Below, in pieces: positions 24,298 through 36,573 of a DNA stretch of 64,000 bases; within the stretch, counting starts at the first letter, position 1, and each line of letters starts with the position of its first letter. Under the pieces are notes generated by a model. That model did no database searches and was not told the DNA's origin. It was given only the letters and a program-made list of their open reading frames with translations. Made by a program: the position numbers and the translations under genes. This DNA is from Phytophthora sp. 'mugwort' (taxonomy: Eukaryota; Oomycota; Peronosporomycetes; Peronosporales; Peronosporaceae), in contig JAUCEF010000007.1 of the NCBI GenBank assembly GCA_033558025.1, positions 7,006,001 through 7,070,000 on the forward strand, read 5' to 3'.

Positions 24298-24598
24298 TTC
24301 TCTTATGCTTCTCTCGGACTGCCCAGACCGCTCGGACGCGTCTTTCGGTGAATCGGACAGCTAGTACGTCGTGGCCATTGGTGCAGGCCGATTGTGCAGC
24401 TTTCCGTTCGGCTGGTTGCTGACGGAGTCAATTCTGGAAGACTCAGTTTGTCCAGCGAGCGAGTTTTGCCGTCCCGTCGGCTGTGAACATCGGAGATCAT
24501 CAGTGGATAGGCAGCAACGGAGCGTTGGGTACGTGGTTTCGCCTGTTTTGGTAGATGCATGGTTGTGTTTTTTTGCGGAGTTTTGTCAGTCCAAGCAA

Positions 24599-24669
24599 GC
24601 GCCGTTGGTTTAGTGGTAAAATATCTCGTTGCCAACGAGATGCCCCGGGTTCGATTCCCGGACGGCGCA
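24599..24669 (+). tRNA. tRNA-Gly (GCC)
   Basis: Consensus copy with T7 run upstream. Confidence 0.96.
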
Positions 24670-25311
24670 TTCTCTTATGCTTCTCTCGGACTGCCCAGAC
24701 CGCTCGGACGCGTCTTTCGGTGAATCGGACAGCTAGTACGTCGTGGCCATTGGTGCAGGCCGATTGTGCAGCTTTCCGTTCGGCTGGTTGCTGACGGAGT
24801 CAATTCTGGAAGACTCAGTTTGTCCAGCGAGCGAGTTTTGCCGTCCCGTCGGCTGTGAGCATCGGAGATCATCAGTGGATAGGCAGCAACGGAGCGTTGG
24901 GTACGTGGTTTCGCCTGTTTTGGTAGATGCATGGTTGTGTTGTTTTGCGGAGTTTTCGTCACTCCAAGCAAGCCAATGAGATGGCACGGGTTCGATTCCC
25001 GGACGGCGCATTCTCTTATGCTTCTCTCGGACTGCCCAGACCGCTCGGACGCGTCTTTCGGTGAATTGGACAGCTAGTACGTCGTGTCCATTGGTGCAGG
25101 CCGATTGTGCAGCTTTCCGTTCGGCTGGTTGCTGACGGAGTCAATTCTGGAAGACTCAGTTTGTCCAGCGAGCGAGTTTTGCCGTCCCGTCGGCTGTGAA
25201 CATCGGAGATCATCAGTGGATAGGCAGCAACGGAGCGTTGGGTACGTGGTTTCGCCTGTTTTGGTAGATGCATGGTTGTGTTGTTGTGCGGAGTTTTGTC
25301 AGTCCAAGCAA

Positions 25312-25382
25312 GCGCCGTTGGTTTAGTGGTAAAATATCTCGTTACCAACGAGATGCCCCGGGTTCGATTCCCGGACGGCGCA
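25312..25382 (+). tRNA. tRNA-Gly variant, anticodon ACC
   Basis: Same as consensus except G to A at 25,344, the first anticodon base, giving ACC. All stems are intact. Eukaryotes almost never use A34 in glycine tRNAs, so function is uncertain. The spacer also has an unusual ttgttgtgcgg change upstream. Confidence 0.92.
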
Positions 25383-26024
25383 TTCTCTTATGCTTCTCTC
25401 GGACTGCCCAGACCGCTCGGACGCGTCTTTCGGTGAATCGGACAGCTAGTACGTCGTGGCCATTGGTGCAGGCCGATTGTGCAGCTTTCCGTTCGGCTGG
25501 TTGCTGACGGAGTCAATTCTGGAAGACTCAGTTTGTCCAGCGAGCGAGTTTTGCCGTCCCGTCGGCTGTGAGCATCGGAGATCATCAGTGGGATAGGCAG
25601 CAACGGAGCGTTGGGTACGTGGTTTCGCCTGTTTTGGTAGATGCATGGTTGTGTTGTTTTGCGGAGTTTTGTCAGTCCAAGCAAGCCAATGAGATGGCAC
25701 GGGTTCGATTCCCGGACGGCGCATTCTCTTATGCTTCTCTCGGACTGCCCAGACCGCTCGGACGCGTCTTTCGGTGAATCGGACAGCTAGTACGTCGTGG
25801 CCATTGGTGCAGGCCGATTGTGCAGCTTTCCGTTCGGCTGGTTGCTGACGGAGTCAATTCTGGAAGACTCAGTTTGTCCAGCGAGCGAGTTTTGCCGTCC
25901 CGTCGGCTGTGAACATCGGAGATCATCAGTGGATAGGCAGCAACGGAGCGTTGGGTACGTGGTTTCGCCTGTTTTGGTAGATGCATGGTTGTGTTTTTTT
26001 GCGGAGTTTTGTCAGTCCAAGCAA

Positions 26025-26095
26025 GCGCCGTTGGTTTAGTGGTAAAATATCTCGTTGCCAACGAGATGCCCCGGGTTCGATTCCCGGACGGCGCA
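26025..26095 (+). tRNA. tRNA-Gly (GCC)
   Basis: Consensus copy with T7 run upstream. Confidence 0.96.
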
Positions 26096-26738
26096 TTCTC
26101 TTATGCTTCTCTCGGACTGCCCAGACCGCTCGGACGCGTCTTTCGGTGAATCGGACAGCTAGTACGTCGTGTCCAATGGTGCAGGCCGATTGTGCAGCTT
26201 TCCGTTCGGCTGGTTGCTGACGGAGTCAATTCTGGAAGACTCAGTTTGTCCAGCGAGCGAGTTTTGCCGTCCCGTCGGCTGTGAACATCGGAGATCATCA
26301 GTGGGATAGGCAGCAACGGAGCGTTGGGTACGTGGTTTCGCCTGTTTTGGTAGATGCATGGTTGTGTTGTTTTGCGGAGTTTTCGTCACTCCAAGCAAGC
26401 CAATGAGATGGCACGGGTTCGATTCCCGGACGGCGCATTCTCTTATGCTTCTCTCGGACTGCCCAGACCGCTCGGACGCGTCTTTCGGTGAATCGGACAG
26501 CTAGTACGTCGTGGCCATTGGTGCAGGCCGATTGTGCAGCTTTCCGTTCGGCTGGTTGCTGACGGAGTCAATTCTGGAAGACTCAGTTTGTCCAGCGAGC
26601 GAGTTTTGCCGTCCCGTCGGCTGTGAACATCGGAGATCATCAGTGGATAGGCAGCAACGGAGCGTTGGGTACGTGGTTTCGCCTGTTTTGGTAGATGCAT
26701 GGTTGTGTTGTTTTGCGGAGTTTTGTCAGTCCAAGCAA

Positions 26739-26809
26739 GCGCCGTTGGTTTAGTGGTAAAATATCTCGTTGCCAACGAGATGCCCCGGGTTCGATTCCCG
26801 GACGGCGCA
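26739..26809 (+). tRNA. tRNA-Gly (GCC)
   Basis: Consensus copy between two 342-bp truncated units. Confidence 0.96.
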
Positions 26810-27794
26810 TTCTCTTATGCTTCTCTCGGACTGCCCAGACCGCTCGGACGCGTCTTTCGGTGAATCGGACAGCTAGTACGTCGTGGCCATTGGTGCAGGC
26901 CGATTGTGCAGCTTTCCGTTCGGCTGGTTGCTGACGGAGTCAATTCTGGAAGACTCAGTTTGTCCAGCGAGCGAGTTTTGCCGTCCCGTCGGCTGTGAAC
27001 ATCGGAGATCATCAGTGGGATAGGCAGCAACGGAGCGTTGGGTACGTGGTTTCGCCTGTTTTGGTAGATGCATGGTTGTGTTGTTTTGCGGAGTTTTCGT
27101 CACTCCAAGCAAGCCAATGAGATGGCACGGGTTCGATTCCCGGACGGCGCATTCTCTTATGCTTCTCTCGGACTGCCCAGACCGCTCGGACGCGTCTTTC
27201 GGTGAATCGGACAGCTAGTACGTCGTGGCCATTGGTGCAGGCCGATTGTGCAGCTTTCCGTTCGGCTGGTTGCTGATGGAGTCAATTCTGGAAGACTCAG
27301 TTTGTCCAGCGAGCGAGTTTTGCCGTCCCGTCGGCTGTGAGCATCGGAGATCATCAGTGGATAGGCAGCAACGGAGCGTTGGGTACGTGGTTTCGCCTGT
27401 TTTGGTAGATGCATGGTTGTGTTGTTTTGCGGAGTTTTCGTCACTCCAAGCAAGCCAATGAGATGGCACGGGTTCGATTCCCGGACGGCGCATTCTCTTA
27501 TGCTTCTCTCGGACTGCCCAGACCGCTCGGACGCGTCTTTCGGTGAATTGGACAGCTAGTACGTCGTGGCCATTGGTGCAGGTCGATTGTGCAGCTTTCC
27601 GTTCGGCTGGTTGCTGACGGAGTCAATTCTGGAAGACTCAGTTTGTCCAGCGAGCGAGTTTTGCCGTCCCGTCGGCCGTGAACATCGGAGATCATCAGTG
27701 GGATAGGCAGCAACGGAGCGTTGGGTACGTGGTTTCGCCTGTTTTGGTAGATGCATGGTTGTGTTGTTTTGCGGAGTTTTGTCAGTCCAAGCAA

Positions 27795-27865
27795 GCGCCG
27801 TTGGTTTAGTGGTAAAATATCTCGTTGCCAACGAGATGCCCCGGGTTCGATTCCCGGACGGCGCA
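27795..27865 (+). tRNA. tRNA-Gly (GCC)
   Basis: Consensus copy, 373-bp unit (extra G in gtgggata), first 1,056-bp repeat. Confidence 0.96.
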
Positions 27866-28850
27866 TTCTCTTATGCTTCTCTCGGACTGCCCAGACCGCT
27901 CGGACGCGTCTTTCGGTGAATCGGACAGCTAGTACGTCGTGTCCAATGGTGCAGGCCGATTGTGCAGCTTTCCGTTCGGCTGGTTGCTGACGGAGTCAAT
28001 TCTGGAAGACTCAGTTTGTCCAGCGAGCGAGTTTTGCCGTCCCGTCGGCTGTGAACATCGGAGATCATCAGTGGGATAGGCAGCAACGGAGCGTTGGGTA
28101 CGTGGTTTCGCCTGTTTTGGTAGATGCATGGTTGTGTTGTTTTGCGGAGTTTTCGTCACTCCAAGCAAGCCAATGAGATGGCACGGGTTCGATTCCCGGA
28201 CGGCGCATTCTCTTATGCTTCTCTCGGACTGCCCAGACCGCTCGGACGCGTCTTTCGGTGAATCGGACAGCTAGTACGTCGTGGCCATTGGTGCAGGCCG
28301 ATTGTGCAGCTTTCCGTTCGGCTGGTTGCTGATGGAGTCAATTCTGGAAGACTCAGTTTGTCCAGCGAGCGAGTTTTGCCGTCCCGTCGGCTGTGAGCAT
28401 CGGAGATCATCAGTGGATAGGCAGCAACGGAGCGTTGGGTACGTGGTTTCGCCTGTTTTGGTAGATGCATGGTTGTGTTGTTTTGCGGAGTTTTCGTCAC
28501 TCCAAGCAAGCCAATGAGATGGCACGGGTTCGATTCCCGGACGGCGCATTCTCTTATGCTTCTCTCGGACTGCCCAGACCGCTCGGACGCGTCTTTCGGT
28601 GAATTGGACAGCTAGTACGTCGTGGCCATTGGTGCAGGTCGATTGTGCAGCTTTCCGTTCGGCTGGTTGCTGACGGAGTCAATTCTGGAAGACTCAGTTT
28701 GTCCAGCGAGCGAGTTTTGCCGTCCCGTCGGCCGTGAACATCGGAGATCATCAGTGGGATAGGCAGCAACGGAGCGTTGGGTACGTGGTTTCGCCTGTTT
28801 TGGTAGATGCATGGTTGTGTTGTTTTGCGGAGTTTTGTCAGTCCAAGCAA

Positions 28851-28921
28851 GCGCCGTTGGTTTAGTGGTAAAATATCTCGTTGCCAACGAGATGCCCCGG
28901 GTTCGATTCCCGGACGGCGCA
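28851..28921 (+). tRNA. tRNA-Gly (GCC)
   Basis: Counterpart of the 27795 gene in the second 1,056-bp repeat. Confidence 0.96.
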
Positions 28922-29222
28922 TTCTCTTATGCTTCTCTCGGACTGCCCAGACCGCTCGGACGCGTCTTTCGGTGAATCGGACAGCTAGTACGTCGTGGCC
29001 ATTGGTGCAGGCCGATTGTGCAGCTTTCCGTTCGGCTGGTTGCTGACGGAGTCAATTCTGGAAGACTCAGTTTGTCCAGCGAGCGAGTTTTGCCGTCCCG
29101 TCGGCTGTGAGCATCGGAGATCATCAGTGGATAGGCAGCAACGGAGCGTTGGGTACGTGGTTTCGCCTGTTTTGGTAGATGCATGGTTGTGTTGTTTTGC
29201 GGAGTTTTGTCAGTCCAAGCAA

Positions 29223-29293
29223 GCGCCGTTGGTTTAGTGGTAAAATATCTCGTTGCCAACGAGATGCCCCGGGTTCGATTCCCGGACGGCGCA
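29223..29293 (+). tRNA. tRNA-Gly (GCC)
   Basis: Consensus copy, within the longest run of consecutive full units (27th-33rd kb). Confidence 0.96.
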
Positions 29294-29594
29294 TTCTCTT
29301 ATGCTTCTCTCGGACTGCCCAGACCGCTCGGACGCGTCTTTCGGTGAATCGGACAGCTAGTACGTCGTGGCCATTGGTGCAGGCCGATTGTGCAGCTTTC
29401 CGTTCGGCTGGTTGCTGACGGAGTCAATTCTGGAAGACTCAGTTTGTCCAGCGAGCGAGTTTTGCCGTCCCGTCGGCTGTGAGCATCGGAGATCATCAGT
29501 GGATAGGCAGCAACGGAGCGTTGGGTACGTGGTTTCGCCTGTTTTGGTAGATGCATGGTTGTGTTGTTTTGCGGAGTTTTGTCAGTCCAAGCAA

Positions 29595-29665
29595 GCGCCG
29601 TTGGTTTAGTGGTAAAATATCTCGTTGCCAACGAGATGCCCCGGGTTCGATTCCCGGACGGCGCA
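29595..29665 (+). tRNA. tRNA-Gly (GCC)
   Basis: Consensus copy, 372-bp unit. Confidence 0.96.
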
Positions 29666-29966
29666 TTCTCTTATGCTTCTCTCGGACTGCCCAGACCGCT
29701 CGGACGCGTCTTTCGGTGAATCGGACAGCTAGTACGTCGTGGCCATTGGTGCAGGCCGATTGTGCAGCTTTCCGTTCGGCTGGTTGCTGACGGAGTCAAT
29801 TCTGGAAGACTCAGTTTGTCCAGCGAGCGAGTTTTGCCGTCCCGTCGGCTGTGAGCATCGGAGATCATCAGTGGATAGGCAGCAACGGAGCGTTGGGTAC
29901 GTGGTTTCGCCTGTTTTGGTAGATGCATGGTTGTGTTGTTTTGCGGAGTTTTGTCAGTCCAAGCAA

Positions 29967-30037
29967 GCGCCGTTGGTTTAGTGGTAAAATATCTCGTTGC
30001 CAACGAGATGCCCCGGGTTCGATTCCCGGACGGCGCA
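29967..30037 (+). tRNA. tRNA-Gly (GCC)
   Basis: Consensus copy, 372-bp unit. Confidence 0.96.
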
Positions 30038-30338
30038 TTCTCTTATGCTTCTCTCGGACTGCCCAGACCGCTCGGACGCGTCTTTCGGTGAATCGGACAG
30101 CTAGTACGTCGTGGCCATTGGTGCAGGCCGATTGTGCAGCTTTCCGTTCGGCTGGTTGCTGACGGAGTCAATTCTGGAAGACTCAGTTTGTCCAGCGAGC
30201 GAGTTTTGCCGTCCCGTCGGCTGTGAACATCGGAGATCATCAGTGGATAGGCAGCAACGGAGCGTTGGGTACGTGGTTTCGCCTGTTTTGGTAGATGCAT
30301 GGTTGTGTTGTTTTGCGGAGTTTTGTCAGTCCAAGCAA

Positions 30339-30409
30339 GCGCCGTTGGTTTAGTGGTAAAATATCTCGTTGCCAACGAGATGCCCCGGGTTCGATTCCCG
30401 GACGGCGCA
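30339..30409 (+). tRNA. tRNA-Gly (GCC)
   Basis: Consensus copy, 372-bp unit. Confidence 0.96.
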
Positions 30410-30710
30410 TTCTCTTATGCTTCTCTCGGACTGCCCAGACCGCTCGGACGCGTCTTTCGGTGAATCGGACAGCTAGTACGTCGTGGCCATTGGTGCAGGC
30501 CGATTGTGCAGCTTTCCGTTCGGCTGGTTGCTGACGGAGTCAATTCTGGAAGACTCAGTTTGTCCAGCGAGCGAGTTTTGCCGTCCCGTCGGCTGTGAAC
30601 ATCGGAGATCATCAGTGGATAGGCAGCAACGGAGCGTTGGGTACGTGGTTTCGCCTGTTTTGGTAGATGCATGGTTGTGTTGTTTTGCGGAGTTTTGTCA
30701 GTCCAAGCAA

Positions 30711-30781
30711 GCGCCGTTGGTTTAGTGGTAAAATATCTCGTTGCCAACGAGATGCCCCGGGTTCGATTCCCGGACGGCGCA
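30711..30781 (+). tRNA. tRNA-Gly (GCC)
   Basis: Consensus copy, 372-bp unit. Confidence 0.96.
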
Positions 30782-31082
30782 TTCTCTTATGCTTCTCTCG
30801 GACTGCCCAGACCGCTCGGACGCGTCTTTCGGTGAATCGGACAGCTAGTACGTCGTGGCCATTGGTGCAGGCCGATTGTGCAGCTTTCCGTTCGGCTGGT
30901 TGCTGACGGAGTCAATTCTGGAAGACTCAGTTTGTCCAGCGAGCGAGTTTTGCCGTCCCGTCGGCTGTGAACATCGGAGATCATCAGTGGATAGGCAGCA
31001 ACGGAGCGTTGGGTACGTGGTTTCGCCTGTTTTGGTAGATGCATGGTTGTGTTGTTTTGCGGAGTTTTGTCAGTCCAAGCAA

Positions 31083-31153
31083 GCGCCGTTGGTTTAGTGG
31101 TAAAATATCTCGTTGCCAACGAGATGCCCCGGGTTCGATTCCCGGACGGCGCA
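31083..31153 (+). tRNA. tRNA-Gly (GCC)
   Basis: Consensus copy, 372-bp unit. Confidence 0.96.
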
Positions 31154-31453
31154 TTCTCTTATGCTTCTCTCGGACTGCCCAGACCGCTCGGACGCGTCTT
31201 TCGGTGAATCGGACAGCTAGTACGTCGTGGCCATTGGTGCAGGCCGATTGTGCAGCTTTCCGTTCGGCTGGTTGCTGACGGAGTCAATTCTGGAAGACTC
31301 AGTTTGTCCAGCGAGCGAGTTTTGCCGTCCCGTCGGCTGTGATCATCGGAGATCATCAGTGGATAGGCAGCAACGGAGCGTTGGGTACGTGGTTTCACCT
31401 GTTTTGGTAGATGCATGGTTGTGTTGTTTGCGGAGTTTTGTCAGTCCAAGCAA

Positions 31454-31524
31454 GCGCCGTTGGTTTAGTGGTAAAATATCTCGTTGCCAACGAGATGCCC
31501 CGGGTTCGATTCCCGGACGGCGCA
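31454..31524 (+). tRNA. tRNA-Gly (GCC)
   Basis: Consensus copy, 371-bp unit with private gtgatcatcgg spacer variant. Confidence 0.96.
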
Positions 31525-32165
31525 TTCTCTTATGCTTCTCTCGGACTGCCCAGACCGCTCGGACGCGTCTTTCGGTGAATCGGACAGCTAGTACGTCGTG
31601 GCCATTGGTGCAGGCCGATTGTGCAGCTTTCCGTTCGGCTGGTTGCTGACGGAGTCAATTCTGGAAGACTCAGTTTGTCCAGCGAGCGAGTTTTGCCGTC
31701 CCGTCGGCTGTGAACATCGGAGATCATCAGTGGATAGGCAGCAACGGAGCGTTGGGTACGTGGTTTCGCCTGTTTTGGTAGATGCATGGTTGTGTTGTTT
31801 TGCGGAGTTTTCGTCACTCCAAGCAAGCCAATGAGATGGCACGGGTTCGATTCCCGGACGGCGCATTCTCTTATGCTTCTCTCGGACTGCCCAGACCGCT
31901 CGGACGCGTCTTTCGGTGAATCGGACAGCTAGTACGTCGTGGCCATTGGTGCAGGCCGATTGTGCAGCTTTCCGTTCGGCTGGTTGCTGACGGAGTCAAT
32001 TCTGGAAGACTCAGTTTGTCCAGCGAGCGAGTTTTGCCGTCCCGTCGGCTGTGATCATCGGAGATCATCAGTGGATAGGCAGCAACGGAGCGTTGGGTAC
32101 GTGGTTTCACCTGTTTTGGTAGATGCATGGTTGTGTTGTTTGCGGAGTTTTGTCAGTCCAAGCAA

Positions 32166-32236
32166 GCGCCGTTGGTTTAGTGGTAAAATATCTCGTTGCC
32201 AACGAGATGCCCCGGGTTCGATTCCCGGACGGCGCA
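32166..32236 (+). tRNA. tRNA-Gly (GCC)
   Basis: Same private gtgatcatcgg variant as the 31454 unit, 712 bp away. Confidence 0.96.
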
Positions 32237-32537
32237 TTCTCTTATGCTTCTCTCGGACTGCCCAGACCGCTCGGACGCGTCTTTCGGTGAATCGGACAGC
32301 TAGTACGTCGTGGCCATTGGTGCAGGCCGATTGTGCAGCTTTCCGTTCGGCTGGTTGCTGACGGAGTCAATTCTGGAAGACTCAGTTTGTCCAGCGAGCG
32401 AGTTTTGCCGTCCCGTCGGCTGTGAACATCGGAGATCATCAGTGGATAGGCAGCAACGGAGCGTTGGGTACGTGGTTTCGCCTGTTTTGGTAGATGCATG
32501 GTTGTGTTGTTTTGCGGAGTTTTGTCAGTCCAAGCAA

Positions 32538-32608
32538 GCGCCGTTGGTTTAGTGGTAAAATATCTCGTTGCCAACGAGATGCCCCGGGTTCGATTCCCGG
32601 ACGGCGCA
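32538..32608 (+). tRNA. tRNA-Gly (GCC)
   Basis: Consensus copy, 372-bp unit. Confidence 0.96.
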
Positions 32609-32908
32609 TTCTCTTATGCTTCTCTCGGACTGCCCAGACCGCTCGGACGCGTCTTTCGGTGAATCGGACAGCTAGTACGTCGTGGCCATTGGTGCAGGCC
32701 GATTGTGCAGCTTTCCGTTCGGCTGGTTGCTGACGGAGTCAATTCTGGAAGACTCAGTTTGTCCAGCGAGCGAGTTTTGCCGTCCCGTCGGCTGTGAGCA
32801 TCGGAGATCATCAGTGGATAGGCAGCAACGGAGCGTTGGGTACGTGGTTTCGCCTGTTTTGGTAGATGCATGGTTGTGTTGTTTGCGGAGTTTTGTCAGT
32901 CCTAGCAA

Positions 32909-32979
32909 GCGCCGTTGGTTTAGTGGTAAAATATCTCGTTGCCAACGAGATGCCCCGGGTTCGATTCCCGGACGGCGCA
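32909..32979 (+). tRNA. tRNA-Gly (GCC)
   Basis: Consensus gene; the leader reads cctagcaa instead of ccaagcaa just upstream, disrupting one CAA motif. Confidence 0.95.
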
Positions 32980-33280
32980 TTCTCTTATGCTTCTCTCGGA
33001 CTGCCCAGACCGCTCGGACGCGTCTTTCGGTGAATCGGACAGCTAGTACGTCGTGGCCATTGGTGCAGGCCGATTGTGCAGCTTTCCGTTCGGCTGGTTG
33101 CTGACGGAGTCAATTCTGGAAGACTCAGTTTGTCCAGCGAGCGAGTTTTGCCGTCCCGTCGGCTGTGAACATCGGAGATCATCAGTGGATAGGCAGCAAC
33201 GGAGCGTTGGGTACGTGGTTTCGCCTGTTTTGGTAGATGCATGGTTGTGTTGTTTTGCGGAGTTTTGTCAGTCCAAGCAA

Positions 33281-33351
33281 GCGCCGTTGGTTTAGTGGTA
33301 AAATATCTCGTTGCCAACGAGATGCCCCGGGTTCGATTCCCGGACGGCGCA
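33281..33351 (+). tRNA. tRNA-Gly (GCC)
   Basis: Consensus copy, 372-bp unit. Confidence 0.96.
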
Positions 33352-33651
33352 TTCTCTTATGCTTCTCTCGGACTGCCCAGACCGCTCGGACGCGTCTTTC
33401 GGTGAATCGGACAGCTAGTACGTCGTGGCCATTGGTGCAGGCCGATTGTGCAGCTTTCCGTTCGGCTGGTTGCTGACGGAGTCAATTCTGGAAGACTCAG
33501 TTTGTCCAGCGAGCGAGTTTTGCCGTCCCGTCGGCTGTGAGCATCGGAGATCATCAGTGGATAGGCAGCAACGGAGCGTTGGGTACGTGGTTTCGCCTGT
33601 TTTGGTAGATGCATGGTTGTGTTGTTTGCGGAGTTTTGTCAGTCCAAGCAA

Positions 33652-33722
33652 GCGCCGTTGGTTTAGTGGTAAAATATCTCGTTGCCAACGAGATGCCCCG
33701 GGTTCGATTCCCGGACGGCGCA
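33652..33722 (+). tRNA. tRNA-Gly (GCC)
   Basis: Consensus copy, 371-bp unit. Confidence 0.96.
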
Positions 33723-34023
33723 TTCTCTTATGCTTCTCTCGGACTGCCCAGACCGCTCGGACGCGTCTTTCGGTGAATCGGACAGCTAGTACGTCGTGGC
33801 CATTGGTGCAGGCCGATTGTGCAGCTTTCCGTTCGGCTGGTTGCTGACGGAGTCAATTCTGGAAGACTCAGTTTGTCCAGCGAGCGAGTTTTGCCGTCCC
33901 GTCGGCTGTGAACATCGGAGATCATCAGTGGATAGGCAGCAACGGAGCGTTGGGTACGTGGTTTCGCCTGTTTTGGTAGATGCATGGTTGTGTTGTTTTG
34001 CGGAGTTTTGTCAGTCCAAGCAA

Positions 34024-34094
34024 GCGCCGTTGGTTTAGTGGTAAAATATCTCGTTGCCAACGAGATGCCCCGGGTTCGATTCCCGGACGGCGCA
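34024..34094 (+). tRNA. tRNA-Gly (GCC)
   Basis: Consensus copy, 372-bp unit. Confidence 0.96.
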
Positions 34095-34395
34095 TTCTCT
34101 TATGCTTCTCTCGGACTGCCCAGACCGCTCGGACGCGTCTTTCGGTGAATCGGACAGCTAGTACGTCGTGGCCATTGCTGCAGGCCGATTGTGCAGCTTT
34201 CCGTTCGGCTGGTTGCTGACGGAGTCAATTCTGGAAGACTCAGTTTGTCCAGCGAGCGAGTTTTGCCGTCCCGTCGGCTGTGAGCATCGGAGATCATCAG
34301 TGGATAGGCAGCAACGGAGCGTTGGGTACGTGGTTTCGCCTGTTTTGGTAGATGCATGGTTGTGTTGTTTTGCGGAGTTTTGTCAGTCCAAGCAA

Positions 34396-34466
34396 GCGCC
34401 GTTGGTTTAGTGGTAAAATATCTCGTTGCCAACGAGATGCCCCGGGTTCGATTCCCGGACGGCGCA
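34396..34466 (+). tRNA. tRNA-Gly (GCC)
   Basis: Consensus gene; spacer carries a private ttgctgcagg change. Confidence 0.96.
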
Positions 34467-35789
34467 TTCTCTTATGCTTCTCTCGGACTGCCCAGACCGC
34501 TCGGACGCGTCTTTCGGTGAATCGGACAGCTAGTACGTCGTGGCCATTGGTGCAGGCCGATTGTGCAGCTTTCCGTTCGGCTGGTTGCTGACGGAGTCAA
34601 TTCTGGAAGACTCAGTTTGTCCAGCGAGCGAGTTTTGCCGTCCCGTCGGCTGTGAACATCGGAGATCATCAGTGGATAGGCAGCAACGGAGCGTTGGGTA
34701 CGTGGTTTCGCCTGTTTTGGTAGATGCATGGTTGTGTTGTTTTGCGGAGTTTTCGTCACTCCAAGCAAGCCAATGAGATGGCACGGGTTCGATTCCCGGA
34801 CGGCGCATTCTCTTATGCTTCTCTCGGACTGCCCAGACCGCTCGGACGCGTCTTTCGGTGAATCGGACAGCTAGTACGTCGTGGCCATTGGTGCAGGCCG
34901 ATTGTGCAGCTTTCCGTTCGGCTGGTTGCTGACGGAGTCAATTCTGGAAGACTCAGTTTGTCCAGCGAGCGAGTTTTGCCGTCCCGTCGGCTGTGAACAT
35001 CGGAGATCATCAGTGGATAGGCAGCAACGGAGCGTTGGGTACGTGGTTTCGCCTGTTTTGGTAGATGCATGGTTGTGTTGTTTTGCGGAGTTTTCGTCAC
35101 TCCAAGCAAGCCAATGAGATGGCACGGGTTCGATTCCCGGACGGCGCATTCTCTTATGCTTCTCTCGGACTGCCCAGACCGCTCGGACGCGTCTTTCGGT
35201 GAATTGGACAGCTAGTACGTCGTGGCCATTGGTGCAGGTCGATTGTGCAGCTTTCCGTTCGGCTGGTTGCTGACGGAGTCAATTCTGGAAGACTCAGTTT
35301 GTCCAGCGAGCGAGTTTTGCCGTCCCGTCGGCTGTGAACATCGGAGATCATCAGTGGATAGGCAGCAACGGAGCGTTGGGTACGTGGTTTCGCCTGTTTT
35401 GGTAGATGCATGGTTGTGTTGTTTTGCGGAGTTTTCGTCACTCCAAGCAAGCCAATGAGATGGCACGGGTTCGATTCCCGGACGGCGCATTCTCTTATGC
35501 TTCTCTCGGACTGCCCAGACCGCTCGGACGCGTCTTTCGGTGAATCGGACAGCTAGTACGTCGTGGCCATTGGTGCAGGCCGATTGTGCAGCTTTCCGTT
35601 CGGCTGGTTGCTGACGGAGTCAATTCTGGAAGACTCAGTTTGTCCAGCGAGCGAGTTTTGCCGTCCCGTCGGCTGTGAGCATCGGAGATCATCAGTGGAT
35701 AGGCAGCAACGGAGCGTTGGGTACGTGGTTTCACCTGTTTTGGTAGATGCATGGTTGTGTTGTTTGCGGAGTTTTGTCAGTCCAAGCAA

Positions 35790-35860
35790 GCGCCGTTGGT
35801 TTAGTGGTAAAATATCTCGTTGCCAGCGAGATGCCCCGGGTTCGATTCCCGGACGGCGCA
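35790..35860 (+). tRNA. tRNA-Gly (GCC) with A38G loop change
   Basis: A to G at 35,826, the last base of the anticodon loop (canonical position 38). Anticodon and stems are unchanged. 371-bp unit. Confidence 0.93.
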
Positions 35861-36502
35861 TTCTCTTATGCTTCTCTCGGACTGCCCAGACCGCTCGGAC
35901 GCGTCTTTCGGTGAATCGGACAGCTAGTACGTCGTGGCCATTGGTGCAGGCCGATTGTGCAGCTTTCCGTTCGGCTGGTTGCTGACGGAGTCAATTCTGG
36001 AAGACTCAGTTTGTCCAGCGAGCGAGTTTTGCCGTCCCGTCGGCTGTGAGCATCGGAGATCATCAGTGGATAGGCAGCAACGGAGCGTTGGGTACGTGGT
36101 TTCGCCTGTTTTGGTAGATGCATGGTTGTGTTGTTTTGCGGAGTTTTCGTCACTCCAAGCAAGCCAATGAGATGGCACGGGTTCGATTCCCGGACGGCGC
36201 ATTCTCTTATGCTTCTCTCGGACTGCCCAGACCGCTCGGACGCGTCTTTCGGTGAATCGGACAGCTAGTACGTCGTGGCCATTGGTGCAGGCCGATTGTG
36301 CAGCTTTCCGTTCGGCTGGTTGCTGACGGAGTCAATTCTGGAAGACTCAGTTTGTCCAGCGAGCGAGTTTTGCCGTCCCGTCGGCTGTGAGCATCGGAGA
36401 TCATCAGTGGATAGGCAGCAACGGAGCGTTGGGTACGTGGTTTCGCCTGTTTTGGTAGATGCATGGTTGTGTTGTTTTGCGGAGTTTTGTCAGTCCAAGC
36501 AA

Positions 36503-36573
36503 GCGCCGTTGGTTTAGTGGTAAAATATCTCGTTACCAACGAGATGCCCCGGGTTCGATTCCCGGACGGCGCA
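36503..36573 (+). tRNA. tRNA-Gly variant, anticodon ACC
   Basis: G to A at 36,535 gives anticodon ACC, as in the 25312 copy 11 kb away; the two spacers otherwise differ. Confidence 0.92.

Larger units (their letters stand above)
27157..28926 (+). repeat. Tandem 1,056-bp three-unit repeat
   Basis: Unit order 341, 373, 342 and then 341, 373. Rare markers gctgatgg, cggccgtg and gtgtccaatgg recur at 1,056-bp spacing. Confidence 0.85.
32242..33727 (+). repeat. Two copies of a 743-bp two-unit repeat
   Basis: Unit lengths 372 and 371 repeat. The 371-bp members combine the gttgtttgcgg deletion with tttcgcctg instead of the usual tttcacctg. One difference was seen, at the cctagcaa leader near 32,902. 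Confidence 0.8.
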
